64,000 nt of DNA from Burkholderiaceae bacterium (lineage in GTDB: Bacteria; Pseudomonadota; Gammaproteobacteria; Burkholderiales; Burkholderiaceae_D), in NCBI GenBank assembly GCA_031291325.1, contig JARLJG010000059.1, positions 35,473 through 99,472 of the forward strand, given 5' to 3'. The notes below the pieces were generated by a model. It worked only from the letters and a program-made list of their open reading frames with translations. It ran no database searches and was not told where the DNA came from. The position numbers were made by a program, and so were the translations under genes. Positions 1 through 8,770 of the stretch are shown piece after piece (position 1 is the first letter of the stretch; every line of letters begins with the position of its first letter).

Positions 1-1034
1 GTGGTGCCGGTAACAGCAGAAGTCGTGCTGCGTTTGCAGCCGGTGGTGCCGTTCGGATTGGTGATCGTCAAATCGAAACCACCCTGGAAGAAGCCCCAGC
101 TCACGCCAGCCGCATTCAACAGGTCGCCGATATTTTTGCCGCTTAACTGCGCCGCATCGCGCGTCATGCAAGCGTCGTTCAACGGTTGGGCGTCGCCGGT
201 CAGGGTGATGCCGCCGATGCCGTCGTTAGCCAGTTCGCCGTAGTAACCGCCGCCTGCGGCATAGTTGCCGGCTTCGGCAGCCGACAGGTTGGTGGCGATC
301 ACGCCGTTGGTTTGGCCGGAAATCAGGTTGACCGCGCCTGGAGCGGACGGGCCGAAAGTCGTGTTGTACGAGTTGTCGTTCATCGCGTAGTGCTGCGCAT
401 AGTTCCACAACGCGGTCACGGTATTGCCGTCGTAGTAGCCCATGGTCAGGCCAGCGGTGTTGAGCGGCGGCGTCAGCGATTGCGGAGCGGCCGAGTCGCC
501 ATTGCCCAGCGTGGCGGGGAACAGATCCATCGCGCCGCCGTTGAACGCGGTTTGTTCGGCTTGGTAATCGTGGTCCTGGTCGGCGATGGCGCTTTGCGAG
601 CGGTCGAGACGGAACGGGTTGATTGCATTGGCGCCGTTGCCGGTATTGGTCGATGTCGGGTTGGCGGTCAACAGATTGACGCCGGAAAGGGCAGCGAAGC
701 TCTTCGTGACGTCGAGCGGTGTCGACAGATTGTTAACCGTTGGTGTGCCCGATGCGGCCTTGAATGCCGGTTCGCCCGCCGGGTTGGAAGCCGTCGGATA
801 GGTGCCGAAATAGTGGTCGAAGGAAACGTTTTCCTGGAAAATCACGACCACGTGTTGAATCGGCGTAGCGGCCTTCGCTGCGGCTAAGGTAGTAGTAGTG
901 GTTGATGTCGTGGTGGTGCTGGTTGCCGTCGACGAATTATCGGAGCCGCAACCGCCCAGCAGCGCGGCTGAAATCGCCAGCGCCAGAGCGGGCTTGAGAA
1001 AGCGCTTCCCCGCAGAAGTTGAGTGCAAATTCAT
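1..1034 (-). CDS. Exported phosphoesterase (phospholipase C / acid phosphatase family), 3' part cut by window edge
   Basis: The reading frame runs from an ATG at 1034 to the window edge with no stop, giving about 344 residues of a longer protein. The start is supported by AGGGGAA just upstream. The N-terminus is a lipoprotein-type signal peptide ending in LLGGC, followed by a Ser/Thr-rich linker. The mature part begins HVVVIFQENVSFDHYFGTYP, the characteristic N-terminal motif of the phosphoesterase family (PF04185) that includes phospholipase C and the AcpA acid phosphatase; its Glu-Asn pair would bind metal. It probably hydrolyses phosphate esters outside the cytoplasmic membrane; the substrate cannot be told. 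It is divergent from a di-haem peroxidase gene. The C-terminal catalytic motifs lie outside the window. Confidence 0.85.
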   Translation of the reverse strand, partial: MNLHSTSAGKRFLKPALALAISAALLGGCGSDNSSTATSTTTTSTTTTTLAAAKAATPIQHVVVIFQENVSFDHYFGTYPTASNPAGEPAFKAASGTPTVNNLSTPLDVTKSFAALSGVNLLTANPTSTNTGNGANAINPFRLDRSQSAIADQDHDYQAEQTAFNGGAMDLFPATLGNGDSAAPQSLTPPLNTAGLTMGYYDGNTVTALWNYAQHYAMNDNSYNTTFGPSAPGAVNLISGQTNGVIATNLSAAEAGNYAAGGGYYGELANDGIGGITLTGDAQPLNDACMTRDAAQLSGKNIGDLLNAAGVSWGFFQGGFDLTITNPNGTTGCKRSTTSAVTGT

Positions 1035-1434
1035 TTGTTCCCCTAATGGTGATGAGTAATTGGTTCGGATTGCGTTCGACCAGAATCCAGAGTTGATGCG
1101 GTAATGCTGTGATGCGTTGACAGATAGTCTTATCCGTTATTCCCGTGCTGCTGGTATTTCATGTTGTTCTAATCGATACTCGACGGCGATGAGACAAATT
1201 GCGCCGATGCAGCAACGCGCGGATCTGGATTGTAAGATCGGTGTGTTACAGGATCATGACGAAAGGATGGGGTGTCTCCGAACGCGCGTCAGTGTCAGCT
1301 GAAAGTCCTGTTTCATCGAACTGACATATTTGCGCATTACACTTAGCAGTTTTGATCGCGGCATCGATGCGGGTTCATGCGGCTCGACAAGGCCGGAGCG
1401 CAATACGATCGCATCTCACATTCGTTGGACTTTT
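1035..1434. other. Divergent intergenic region, no gene recognised
   Basis: About 400 bases separate the phosphoesterase and peroxidase genes. They should hold both promoters. The small open frame at 1117-1302 has no recognisable protein features or ribosome binding site. An in-frame TTG at 1330 could extend the peroxidase, but the extension is not signal-peptide-like, so it was not used. Confidence 0.5.
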
Positions 1435-2886
1435 ATGAAAATCCGGTTTCGATTCTCCCGCTGCGCCGCATCCGCAAGGCGTTTTGGCGGCGCGCCGCTT
1501 GCGCTCGCACTATCTGCATTTCTATTGGGAGCCTGCAATCCTGCGGACAAAAGCGGCGCGCCTGCCACTGCACCCGCGGTAGCGACAGCCCCAGCTGCAG
1601 CCAAGCCGGCCCTGTCGCCCGCAGCGCAAGCCGCATTGCAGCGCTTGAACGCGCCGGTGGTGCCGTTGAGCGCGGTGGCGGAGCTGGGGAAGAAGATATT
1701 TTTCGACGCCTCCTTGTCGACTTCCGGCAAGCTTTCCTGCGCGTCTTGCCATAGCCCGGAAAACGCCCATGCGCCCGCCAATGATTTGGCCGTGCAACTG
1801 GGCGGCTTGAGCATGCAGCAGCAGGGCGGGCGCGCGGTGCCTTCGCTGCGTTACCACGATCACGCGCCGGCGTTTTCAATCGGCGCAGACACGACAGTCG
1901 ATGAAGACGATAAAATTGCGGCAGCAGCGGCAGCGCAAGCGCAGGACAAGGCGGCGCACGCTGCGCCGGTAGCCAAGGCGACTTTGTCGGCCGACGCCGC
2001 GACGCAAAAGCTGGTGCCGCAAGGCGGCTTCGACTGGGACGGCCGCGCCCTGAATCTTACCGACCAGGCCGGAGGGCCGCTGCTTGCTCCAAACGAAATG
2101 GCAAACAAGGATGTGAGCCAGCTTTTGGCCAAGCTCAAGGCGGCGCCGTACGCGTCGGAGATGCAGCTTTTGTTCGGCCCCGGCGTATTTACGTCGCCCA
2201 ACCTGGCGCTGGGCGAGGCATACTTTGCGCTCGCGCAATACCAGAAAGAGGATCGCAGTTTCCATCCATATGACAGTAAATACGACTATTACCTGGCCGG
2301 AAAAGCGCAACTGAGCGAACAGGAAATGCGCGGCTTCGACTTGTTCAAGGATCCGAAAAAAGGCAATTGCGCGACCTGCCATATCGAAAAGCCCTCGCGC
2401 GATGGATTGCGGCCCCCAGCCTTTACCGACTACGAGTACGAAGCGCTGGCCGCGCCGCGCAACAAGGCGATCGCAGCCAATCGCGACGCCAAATACGTCG
2501 ATCTGGGCATGTGCGGCCCGTGGCGCAAGGATGTCGCCAAGAAGGTCAATTTTTGCGGCTATTTCAAAACCCCGAGTTTGCGCAACGTCGCCACGCGCAA
2601 GGTGCTTTTCCACAACGGCGTGTTCCACTCGCTCGACGAGGTCTTGCATTTCTACGTGGAACGTGAAACCAGGCCGGAGAAATGGTATCCGCACGCCAAG
2701 GACGGCAAGGTCGACAAGTACGACGATTTGCCGGCAATCTATCGCGCCAATGTCGACACGGTCGATGCGCCGTTCGACCGCAAGCCGGGCGATGCCCCGG
2801 CTTTGACCGACGACGAAATCAAGGATGTGATTGCGTTCCTGCAAACGCTCAACGACGGCTATCAGGCGGGCGAGAAGGCCAAATAA
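1435..2886 (+). CDS. Di-haem cytochrome c peroxidase / MauG family lipoprotein
   Basis: This 483-residue protein has two c-type haem attachment motifs, CASCH (Cys102-His106) and CATCH (Cys312-His316), the arrangement of bacterial di-haem cytochrome c peroxidases and MauG relatives. A signal peptide with lipobox LLGAC (Cys34) follows the chosen ATG, which implies a periplasmic, membrane-anchored protein. Between the haem domains lies an Ala-rich insertion (about residues 155-195) not found in the compact ~330-residue peroxidases. The likely role is reduction of hydrogen peroxide with electrons from a small cytochrome or quinol chain, but MauG-type oxidative chemistry on another substrate is possible. 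The ribosome binding site is weak. Confidence 0.85.
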   Translation: MKIRFRFSRCAASARRFGGAPLALALSAFLLGACNPADKSGAPATAPAVATAPAAAKPALSPAAQAALQRLNAPVVPLSAVAELGKKIFFDASLSTSGKLSCASCHSPENAHAPANDLAVQLGGLSMQQQGGRAVPSLRYHDHAPAFSIGADTTVDEDDKIAAAAAAQAQDKAAHAAPVAKATLSADAATQKLVPQGGFDWDGRALNLTDQAGGPLLAPNEMANKDVSQLLAKLKAAPYASEMQLLFGPGVFTSPNLALGEAYFALAQYQKEDRSFHPYDSKYDYYLAGKAQLSEQEMRGFDLFKDPKKGNCATCHIEKPSRDGLRPPAFTDYEYEALAAPRNKAIAANRDAKYVDLGMCGPWRKDVAKKVNFCGYFKTPSLRNVATRKVLFHNGVFHSLDEVLHFYVERETRPEKWYPHAKDGKVDKYDDLPAIYRANVDTVDAPFDRKPGDAPALTDDEIKDVIAFLQTLNDGYQAGEKAK

Positions 2887-2922
2887 GTTTGGCGCAAGAT
2901 CGGTTCGACTTGGTCGGGCCGG

Positions 2923-4635
2923 TCAGCGAACCCGCTTGAACAGGCGGAAATGCTCGTCGCGGTCGTTCGGGCGGCGGCCTTCCCAAATCAACTGCCATTG
3001 ATCCTCGGCATTGCTGACACGTTTGGCCGCCTCCTTGTTGCGGCCATTTTCCTGCAATAGCAGGTATTGGCAGTTGGACGCGGCAAATTGGGAAAAATTG
3101 ATGTGGCCGAAGTAGGCAAACGACGCCAATTGGTCGGCGCCGGCGTCGGAATCCACGCAAGGCCGATCCGCCGGCAGTTTTTGCGCGATCTCGGCTGCGA
3201 CGTTGGCATAACTCTTCGCATAATTGAGGGCTGGCAGCCACAGCGTCATGAGCAGCAGCCAGCACAAAATGCCGCCGCCGCTCGATAGCACTACCGCGCG
3301 CCACAATACCGACGGGCGGCGCGAAATGCGCCAGTGCACCAGGAAAATCCAGCCCACAGTCGCACTGAGCGCGATCGCGAAAGCGAACGGGCGGAATTCC
3401 GGTTTAAATCCGGGCAAAAGTTTGAGCACTTTTTGCGCCGGTAGCGGCCAGCCGGTTTGCAATGAAATCCAGTACATCCAGATGCCGAAAGCCAGCATCG
3501 TCAGGGTCATCACGGAGAACCAATCGACCGCATTGATCGCGCCGCGCTTCATGGTCGGCAGGCCGAATGCCGCCAACGCCGCCAGCGGCGGCAACAGCGG
3601 CATCAAGATGCCGAATTCGGAATTGGGATTGACCAGGCACAGGACGATCAGCACGTTGAAGAAGGTCAGCGGCAACGCAATGTGCAAGGCTTTGTATTGC
3701 TTGCGCCACGCATAGACCGCCCATCCGGCGAACGGCCACGCCGGCCAGGCGAACCAGATACCATACTTCAACAGGTATTTGATCGATTCCCAAGTTGGCC
3801 AATCGATTTGATCGATATTCCAGCTCAACCATGCCTGCAGCGGCGAACTGTCGAACGGCTGAACCAGATAAAGCGCGGCCAGCCATGCGCATGCCACGGC
3901 CAACGCGGCCGGCAAGCTCAACAATAGCAAGCGCGGCAGCCTGGATTTGGCGCTGATTGCCGCTAACCCGATCAGGCTGGCCAACAGCGCAGCCGGCACG
4001 ACCCAGCCGCGCGCCAATACCAACAGCCCGAGCGCGAGCCCGAGCTTGAGCGCCGCTTTCCTCGATGAAGAATCGAACAGGCGGGCAGCGGCGTACATTG
4101 CGTAGGCGACCAGCGAGACTTGCAGCGCCTTCGGGCTGGCGGCATGAACCGAATAAAACAGGCCCAGGCAACCGAGATAAATCAATAATGCGCCATCGGC
4201 CAGCGTGCGTCCGTAATCCTTGGGCTCGGGCTGGCCGCCGAAGGCCAGCCTCAAAGGTTGCGCCTCGCTGCGCCGCCCGAGCAGGTAAGTAGTGTGCCAG
4301 ACCGACAGCGAGCCGATTGCGAAGAAGCCGATGCTGGCGATGCGCGCCGCCAGCGGGTCGCCGATCAGCCAGCCGAACAGGCGGATGCAAATCGCGCCCA
4401 GCCAGAATGCCAGCGGCCCCTCTTCCGGCATGGACAGATTGCTGATATGCGGCCACAGCCAGTCGTTCAACTGGCCATGCGCCATCGTCCATTCGATGCC
4501 GAAGCTGGCGGCGTCCAGGTTTTTCCACGGATCGCGGGCAATCAAGCCCGGCAAGATGTACAACAGGCACAGCGCAATCAATCCCCAGCGCGGCAAAGCA
4601 ATGGTCGCGGACGCGGGGAGGCGGACTGGCTTCAT
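2923..4635 (-). CDS. GT39-family (ArnT-like) integral membrane glycosyltransferase
   Basis: The 570-residue protein consists mostly of hydrophobic segments (roughly a dozen predicted membrane spans) with an early loop containing ARDPWKNLDAASFGIEW. This corresponds to the acidic catalytic loop after the first span of ArnT/PMT-type, polyprenyl-phosphate-dependent glycosyltransferases. Such enzymes move a sugar from a lipid carrier to lipid A, protein or another glycan on the periplasmic side. The acceptor is unknown and no arn operon is nearby. The C-terminus is a soluble periplasmic tail. It is transcribed away from rpmE2 and separated from it by a strong terminator, so it probably has its own promoter. 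Confidence 0.75.
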   Translation of the reverse strand: MKPVRLPASATIALPRWGLIALCLLYILPGLIARDPWKNLDAASFGIEWTMAHGQLNDWLWPHISNLSMPEEGPLAFWLGAICIRLFGWLIGDPLAARIASIGFFAIGSLSVWHTTYLLGRRSEAQPLRLAFGGQPEPKDYGRTLADGALLIYLGCLGLFYSVHAASPKALQVSLVAYAMYAAARLFDSSSRKAALKLGLALGLLVLARGWVVPAALLASLIGLAAISAKSRLPRLLLLSLPAALAVACAWLAALYLVQPFDSSPLQAWLSWNIDQIDWPTWESIKYLLKYGIWFAWPAWPFAGWAVYAWRKQYKALHIALPLTFFNVLIVLCLVNPNSEFGILMPLLPPLAALAAFGLPTMKRGAINAVDWFSVMTLTMLAFGIWMYWISLQTGWPLPAQKVLKLLPGFKPEFRPFAFAIALSATVGWIFLVHWRISRRPSVLWRAVVLSSGGGILCWLLLMTLWLPALNYAKSYANVAAEIAQKLPADRPCVDSDAGADQLASFAYFGHINFSQFAASNCQYLLLQENGRNKEAAKRVSNAEDQWQLIWEGRRPNDRDEHFRLFKRVR

Positions 4636-4710
4636 AGTGGGGGGAATTTATGGTTATTCGTTCCGGCGTTATTGTGCCGTAAAATCATGACGAAAAAGTA
4701 CCGCGAAATA

Positions 4711-4735
4711 AAAAAGGCAGCCTGAGCTGCCTTTT
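4711..4735 (-). terminator. Rho-independent terminator of rpmE2
   Basis: Read on the minus strand, AAGGCAGC-TCAG-GCTGCCTT forms a perfect stem-loop followed by a run of T. It begins about 18 bases after the rpmE2 stop codon. Confidence 0.85.
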
Positions 4736-4752
4736 CAAACGGTGCAGTAGAA

Positions 4753-5022
4753 TTATTCCGCTGCAACTTGCGTCTTGGAACCCACGGAGCCGAACTTCTG
4801 GCGGAATTTTTCCACGCGGCCGGCGGTGTCGACGATCTTGTGCTTGCCCGTGTAGAACGGATGCGATTCGGACGAAACTTCGATCTTCACCAGCGGATAG
4901 TCCTTGCCTTCGAAGTTGATCGTTTCGCGCGTTTGCACGGTCGAACGGGTGATGAATTTGAAATCGCAAGACAAATCGTGGAACACGACTTCGCGATAAT
5001 TCGGGTGAATGCCTTCTTTCAT
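4753..5022 (-). CDS. rpmE2: 50S ribosomal protein L31 type B
   Basis: The 89-residue product starts [20 protein letters not shown] and carries [20 protein letters not shown] and [20 protein letters not shown] blocks, which identify L31. Only one cysteine is present, so the four-cysteine zinc site of the C+ form is missing; this is the zinc-independent type B. The ATG at 5022 is chosen because AGGAAAAC precedes it and homologues start there; the frame is open a further 96 bases upstream. In relatives rpmE2 follows rho directly; here another gene lies between. A good -10 box and the downstream terminator suggest it is also transcribed alone. Confidence 0.95.
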   Translation of the reverse strand: MKEGIHPNYREVVFHDLSCDFKFITRSTVQTRETINFEGKDYPLVKIEVSSESHPFYTGKHKIVDTAGRVEKFRQKFGSVGSKTQVAAE

Positions 5023-5119
5023 GTTTTCCTCGGATGGTTGGGTAGCCAATCGCCACTTCGCGGGTCGTGCTGCTTCTTGACCTGATTGTCGATCACTTGC
5101 CTGGGGTGTAAAACTCAAG

Positions 5120-5149
5120 ATTATATAATGGAATCATGGGTTTGTGCCA
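5120..5149 (-). promoter_or_regulatory. Probable sigma-70 promoter of rpmE2
   Basis: On the minus strand a perfect TATAAT (5120-5125) is preceded after 18 bases by TGGCAC (5144-5149), a weak -35. Transcription would start near 5113, leaving a leader of about 90 bases. The -10 lies in an AT-rich near-palindrome (TTATATAAT) that might overlap a repressor site; this is inference only. Confidence 0.5.
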
Positions 5150-5194
5150 TTTTTTCGGCGAGGCGGTCAGGGTGATCGCGCTATTGGCAAGACC

Positions 5195-5233
5195 GCAATA
5201 CTCCCTCTCCCGCTCGCGGGAGAGGGAATATTC
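5195..5233. repeat. GC-rich REP-like palindrome
   Basis: CCCTCTCCCGC and GCGGGAGAGGG face each other across a 2-base loop, extended by near-matching AT-rich flanks (one mismatch in 17). The core CTCCCGC/GCGGGAG recurs at 32302-32333 and twice at 34473-34737. It lies between the zinc-ribbon gene and the rpmE2 promoter, where it could also act as a terminator-like hairpin. Confidence 0.7.
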
Positions 5234-5271
5234 TTGCAATTCGATACGTAGCGCGATTGCCCTCGCGAGCG

Positions 5272-6618
5272 CTATTTCGATGGCACGGAAGAATCAGGTT
5301 GGGTTTGCTGACCTGTCGATTGAATTTGCTCGACGCGAGGCGTTGCCGCTTCAGCTTGTCCTTCCATATGGGGAGGGGAGTCTTTTGACGGCGAGAGAAC
5401 CTGAACAAAGGGAGTGGCAGCGAAAAGCAGGGTTAAGAACGGCAAGACAAGGTTGTCGTAATCGGTATTCGCCATTCGCGGTTTCTTGGTTGCGCCCTTT
5501 GCGAATGCATCTCGCTCAACCGTAGACATTTCGTTTTCAGATTTTGAAGCCGCTTGGCGGCGAGCAAGAAGCGATTTTCGAATTTCGAGCGAAAAGACGA
5601 TGATTGAAGTTTTGCGTACCAGTCCATACAGGCCAGCCGCTGCAACACAGACAAGTGGAACAGTCCAATCGGAATCGAATTTGAAGATGGCGAAAGCCGC
5701 CGAAATAAAAGTGGCTGTAAAAGGCACGAATCCCATCTGAATGGCGTTTTGGCGCTTTTGGTCTACCGGAAGCGGGTCGGCAACATGGCGCGAAACGTCG
5801 GCGCCGTGCGCCCAGAAATTGTATTGCTTCCCTTCAAATTCGTAGACGGCATGGCATACGGGGACATATAAAGGTGCCCCTTTCGTGTTGATATTTCCTT
5901 GCCAATGCCAATCCTTTTGGTGATTGCCCTGTGCGTAACGCCGGATGCTTTGATCGATGATGTTGTTAATTTGCGGCGTTGCGCGGTCTTTGTAGGCGGC
6001 AGACTCGGTTGCCCCGAATTCTTCCATCGGAATATCGGACGTATAGGAGGGGTCGAATGCAACACTGCCGGTAGCCGACCTCTTTTCCAAAAGATCGGCG
6101 ACAGCCTGATTCGATCCAAGAAGGCGTTTCCCAGCATAGGCAATGACGGAAAAACTGCCTGTGTCGGCGCCATTGGCAGGATTCCAATCGGTCACGGTTC
6201 TGGACTTGCTGACAGGTACCCGTTGCGTCTGTCCATTCTGAGTCCGCGATTCGATTACTGTGTAATATTCTGTTCTGTCGTATCCAAACGAAGCCGTCCA
6301 ATGGACATCGAATTCGCCAGGAAACGCATAGGCTGGCGCATAGAAACGTTCTTTTCTGGTAAACGTCGCGCATTCAAGCAAGCTGTCGGGCGTGAGGTCT
6401 CCGCTAGCCAGGTACTCGTAGACGGCATCCGTCAATGTAGTCAGTTCGACCGACAGCGGCACAATCGAAGATGGCGCGTTCCGAGGTGAGATCGTCTCTT
6501 CTTGATGAATTTCAGCGATGGTTCCGCAGAATTCGCATTTAAGCGCTTGATGCGTCGCCGAGTACGCAAGACGCGCACCGCATCCTGCGCATGTCAATTT
6601 AAGGGATTCATCCCCCAT
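5272..6618 (-). CDS. Zinc-ribbon membrane protein of unknown function
   Basis: The 448-residue protein starts MGDESLKL at 6618, where GGGAGAAAG gives a good ribosome binding site; an upstream in-frame extension lacks one. Residues 10-31 hold a Cys4 zinc ribbon (CAGC and CEFC). The middle is a large soluble region rich in aromatic and polar residues. Two hydrophobic segments (about 300-340 and 395-415) suggest membrane anchoring near the C-terminus, followed by a Gln/Ser/Pro-rich tail. It resembles zinc-ribbon 'TFIIB-like' hypothetical proteins, but I recognise no catalytic motif. It lies between rho and rpmE2, genes normally adjacent in relatives, so it is probably an insertion. Confidence 0.7.
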   Translation of the reverse strand: MGDESLKLTCAGCGARLAYSATHQALKCEFCGTIAEIHQEETISPRNAPSSIVPLSVELTTLTDAVYEYLASGDLTPDSLLECATFTRKERFYAPAYAFPGEFDVHWTASFGYDRTEYYTVIESRTQNGQTQRVPVSKSRTVTDWNPANGADTGSFSVIAYAGKRLLGSNQAVADLLEKRSATGSVAFDPSYTSDIPMEEFGATESAAYKDRATPQINNIIDQSIRRYAQGNHQKDWHWQGNINTKGAPLYVPVCHAVYEFEGKQYNFWAHGADVSRHVADPLPVDQKRQNAIQMGFVPFTATFISAAFAIFKFDSDWTVPLVCVAAAGLYGLVRKTSIIVFSLEIRKSLLARRQAASKSENEMSTVERDAFAKGATKKPRMANTDYDNLVLPFLTLLFAATPFVQVLSPSKDSPPHMEGQAEAATPRVEQIQSTGQQTQPDSSVPSK

Positions 6619-6716
6619 GCTTTCTCCCTCGGATGTCCTTAATCTGCCGGCCATCTGGCAATTGCGCAGATGGACAGCCAAATGATACGTCAGTGTGCCG
6701 GTGGATTATCGTCCCA

Positions 6717-7982
6717 TCAAGAATTTCCGCGCCGCATCATATCGAAGAATTCGGCATTGTTCTTGGTTGCCTTCATCTTGTCGAGGATGAATTCCATTGC
6801 CTCGATTTCATCCATGCTATAGAGCAATTTGCGCAATACCCAGATTTTCTGCAATTGATCGGGTTTAATCAGCAATTCTTCGCGGCGGGTGCCGGATTTG
6901 TTCAAATTGATTGCCGGGTAGACGCGTTTTTCCGCCAGGCGTCGTTCCAGATGCACTTCCATATTGCCGGTGCCCTTGAATTCTTCGTAGATCACGTCGT
7001 CCATGCGGCTGCCGGTTTCGATCAGTGCGGTCGCGATGATGGTCAGCGAGCCGCCTTCTTCGATGTTGCGGGCCGCGCCGAAGAAGCGCTTCGGGCGTTG
7101 CAGCGCGTTGGCGTCGACGCCGCCGGTCAAGACCTTGCCGGAAGCCGGGATCACCGTGTTGTAGGCGCGCGCCAGGCGGGTGATCGAGTCCAGCAGGATC
7201 ACCACGTCTTTCTTCATTTCGACTAAGCGCTTGGCTTTTTCCAGCACCATTTCGGCGACTTGCACGTGGCGGGTGGCCGGCTCGTCGAAGGTCGAGGCGA
7301 CCACTTCGCCGCGCACCGAGCGCTGCATTTCGGTCACTTCTTCAGGGCGTTCGTCGATCAACAGCACGATCATCGTGGTGTCGGGGTGGTTGGTGGTGAT
7401 CGCGTGCGCGATGTGTTGCAGCATCACCGATTTGCCGGACTTCGGCGACGCCACCAGCAAGCCGCGCTGGCCTTTGCCGATCGGCGAGATCATGTCGATG
7501 ATGCGGCCGGTGATGTTTTCTTCGCCGCGCATCTCGCGTTCCAGCGGCAAGGGCTTGTTCGGGTGCAGCGGCGTCAGGTTTTCAAACAGGATGCGGTGTT
7601 TCGACGCTTCCGGCGATTCGCCGTTGACCTTGTCGACCTTGACCAGCGCAAAGTAGCGTTCGCCGTCTTTCGGCGTGCGGACTTCGCCTTCGATCGAGTC
7701 GCCGGTGTGCAGGTTGAAGCGGCGGATTTGCGACGGCGAGATATAGATGTCGTCGGTGGAGGCCATGTAGCTGGCGTCCGGCGAGCGCAAGAAGCCGAAG
7801 CCGTCCGGCAACACTTCCAGGGCGCCATCGCCAAAAATCTGTTCGCCTGACTTCGCGCGCTTTTTCAGGATCGCGAACATCAGTTCTTGTTTGCGCAGAC
7901 GTGCTGCGTTGTCGATTTCGAGGCTGATAGCCATTTCCAGCAAGGCTGAAACGTGTAACGCCTTCAATTCGGATAAATGCAT
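6717..7982 (-). CDS. rho: Transcription termination factor Rho
   Basis: This 421-residue protein matches Rho along its full length. It has an N-terminal domain with [16 protein letters not shown] of the RNA-binding cold-shock fold, a Walker A ASPKSGKS (about 178-185), a Walker [17 protein letters not shown] region, and [11 protein letters not shown] and [20 protein letters not shown] of the Q/R-loop region. It forms the hexameric RNA helicase that terminates factor-dependent transcripts. It lies about 100 bases after trxA, with a strong hairpin in between. rho genes are often autoregulated in their leader, which that hairpin may serve. Confidence 0.98.
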   Translation of the reverse strand: MHLSELKALHVSALLEMAISLEIDNAARLRKQELMFAILKKRAKSGEQIFGDGALEVLPDGFGFLRSPDASYMASTDDIYISPSQIRRFNLHTGDSIEGEVRTPKDGERYFALVKVDKVNGESPEASKHRILFENLTPLHPNKPLPLEREMRGEENITGRIIDMISPIGKGQRGLLVASPKSGKSVMLQHIAHAITTNHPDTTMIVLLIDERPEEVTEMQRSVRGEVVASTFDEPATRHVQVAEMVLEKAKRLVEMKKDVVILLDSITRLARAYNTVIPASGKVLTGGVDANALQRPKRFFGAARNIEEGGSLTIIATALIETGSRMDDVIYEEFKGTGNMEVHLERRLAEKRVYPAINLNKSGTRREELLIKPDQLQKIWVLRKLLYSMDEIEAMEFILDKMKATKNNAEFFDMMRRGNS

Positions 7983-8049
7983 AGTATTGAGTGTCCCGGG
8001 ACGGGAGATAAGAGGTGGGGGAGGGGGCTGCGTGGTGCGGTTAAAAGGT

Positions 8050-8075
8050 GACGGCGCTACAGGCGCAGCGCCGTC
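8050..8075 (-). terminator. Hairpin between trxA and rho (terminator or rho-leader attenuator)
   Basis: On the minus strand GACGGCGCT and AGCGCCGTC (9-bp perfect stem, 8-base loop) lie 8 bases after the trxA stop and are followed by ACCTTTTAAC. The T tract is short, so termination would be partial. It could limit read-through from trxA into rho. Confidence 0.6.
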
Positions 8076-8083
8076 GACAATGC

Positions 8084-8410
8084 TTAAATGTTGCTATCGA
8101 TGAACGAGGTGAGTTGACCTTTGGCCATCGCGCCGACTTTTTGCGCGGCTGCAACGCCATTCTTGAACAAGATCAGCGTCGGAATGCCGCGCACGCCGAA
8201 TTTGCTCGGCACAGCTTGATTGGCGTCCACGTCCATCTTGGCAATTTGCAATTTGCCATTGTATTCCTTGGCGACTTCTTCGAGGATCGGTGCAATCATT
8301 TTGCACGGTCCGCACCATTCGGCCCAGAAATCGACCAGCACAGGTTTGTCGGACTTCAACACGTCCGCTTCAAATGACGCATCGGTAATGTATTTAATAT
8401 TTTCGCTCAT
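8084..8410 (-). CDS. trxA: Thioredoxin 1
   Basis: The 108-residue protein has the thioredoxin fold signature with active site WCGPC at residues 32-36 and the cis-proline loop [11 protein letters not shown]. It is the general cytoplasmic protein disulfide reductase, recycled by thioredoxin reductase. A GAGGACACC ribosome binding site precedes the ATG. The trxA-rho order on the same strand is conserved in Burkholderiales. Confidence 0.97.
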   Translation of the reverse strand: MSENIKYITDASFEADVLKSDKPVLVDFWAEWCGPCKMIAPILEEVAKEYNGKLQIAKMDVDANQAVPSKFGVRGIPTLILFKNGVAAAQKVGAMAKGQLTSFIDSNI

Positions 8411-8770
8411 GGTGTCCTCAAATTGAGGTAAAAAGAATGTAATAGCGCCTCATCGACCTAGCGGTTTTACCTGAAATCGGCTGTTTGCGCTGCCAAAACA
8501 CAGTCAATAACTGGTGGCGTTGGGCGCGAATTCAAGGAGATTGAAAGCTGCTGCAAGAGGTAATGTGGCGGGATATTTTGTAAATCATAACCCATTTTCA
8601 CAAAATGTGTAGCAGAAAGCTGCTTATCGGCGTGGACTCGCATAAAATGGGTAGCCGAGCCGGCGAAATTTGACGCGATGGCCGTTGTTTTTCGATGCGA
8701 AGACGGGGCGGCGCGATCGCTTTGTCGACTTCCCGCTATTCCCCAAAACGAATTCCCCCGCATAAATGGC
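8411..8770. other. Divergent intergenic region before trxA and the AddB-like gene
   Basis: This 360-base spacer is more AT-rich than its neighbours and must contain the promoters of trxA (leftward) and of the nuclease operon (rightward). A 9-bp inverted repeat, ACCCATTTT (8590-8598) with AAAATGGGT (8644-8652), is visible; it has no known meaning. An open frame at 8467-8910 on the minus strand overlaps the nuclease gene and looks non-coding. Confidence 0.5.

Noticed and set aside
186..887. Long plus-strand open frame at the left end
   Set aside because: It is antisense to the phosphoesterase gene, which shows a signal peptide and clear family motif; the plus-strand translation is Arg/Val-rich with no features.
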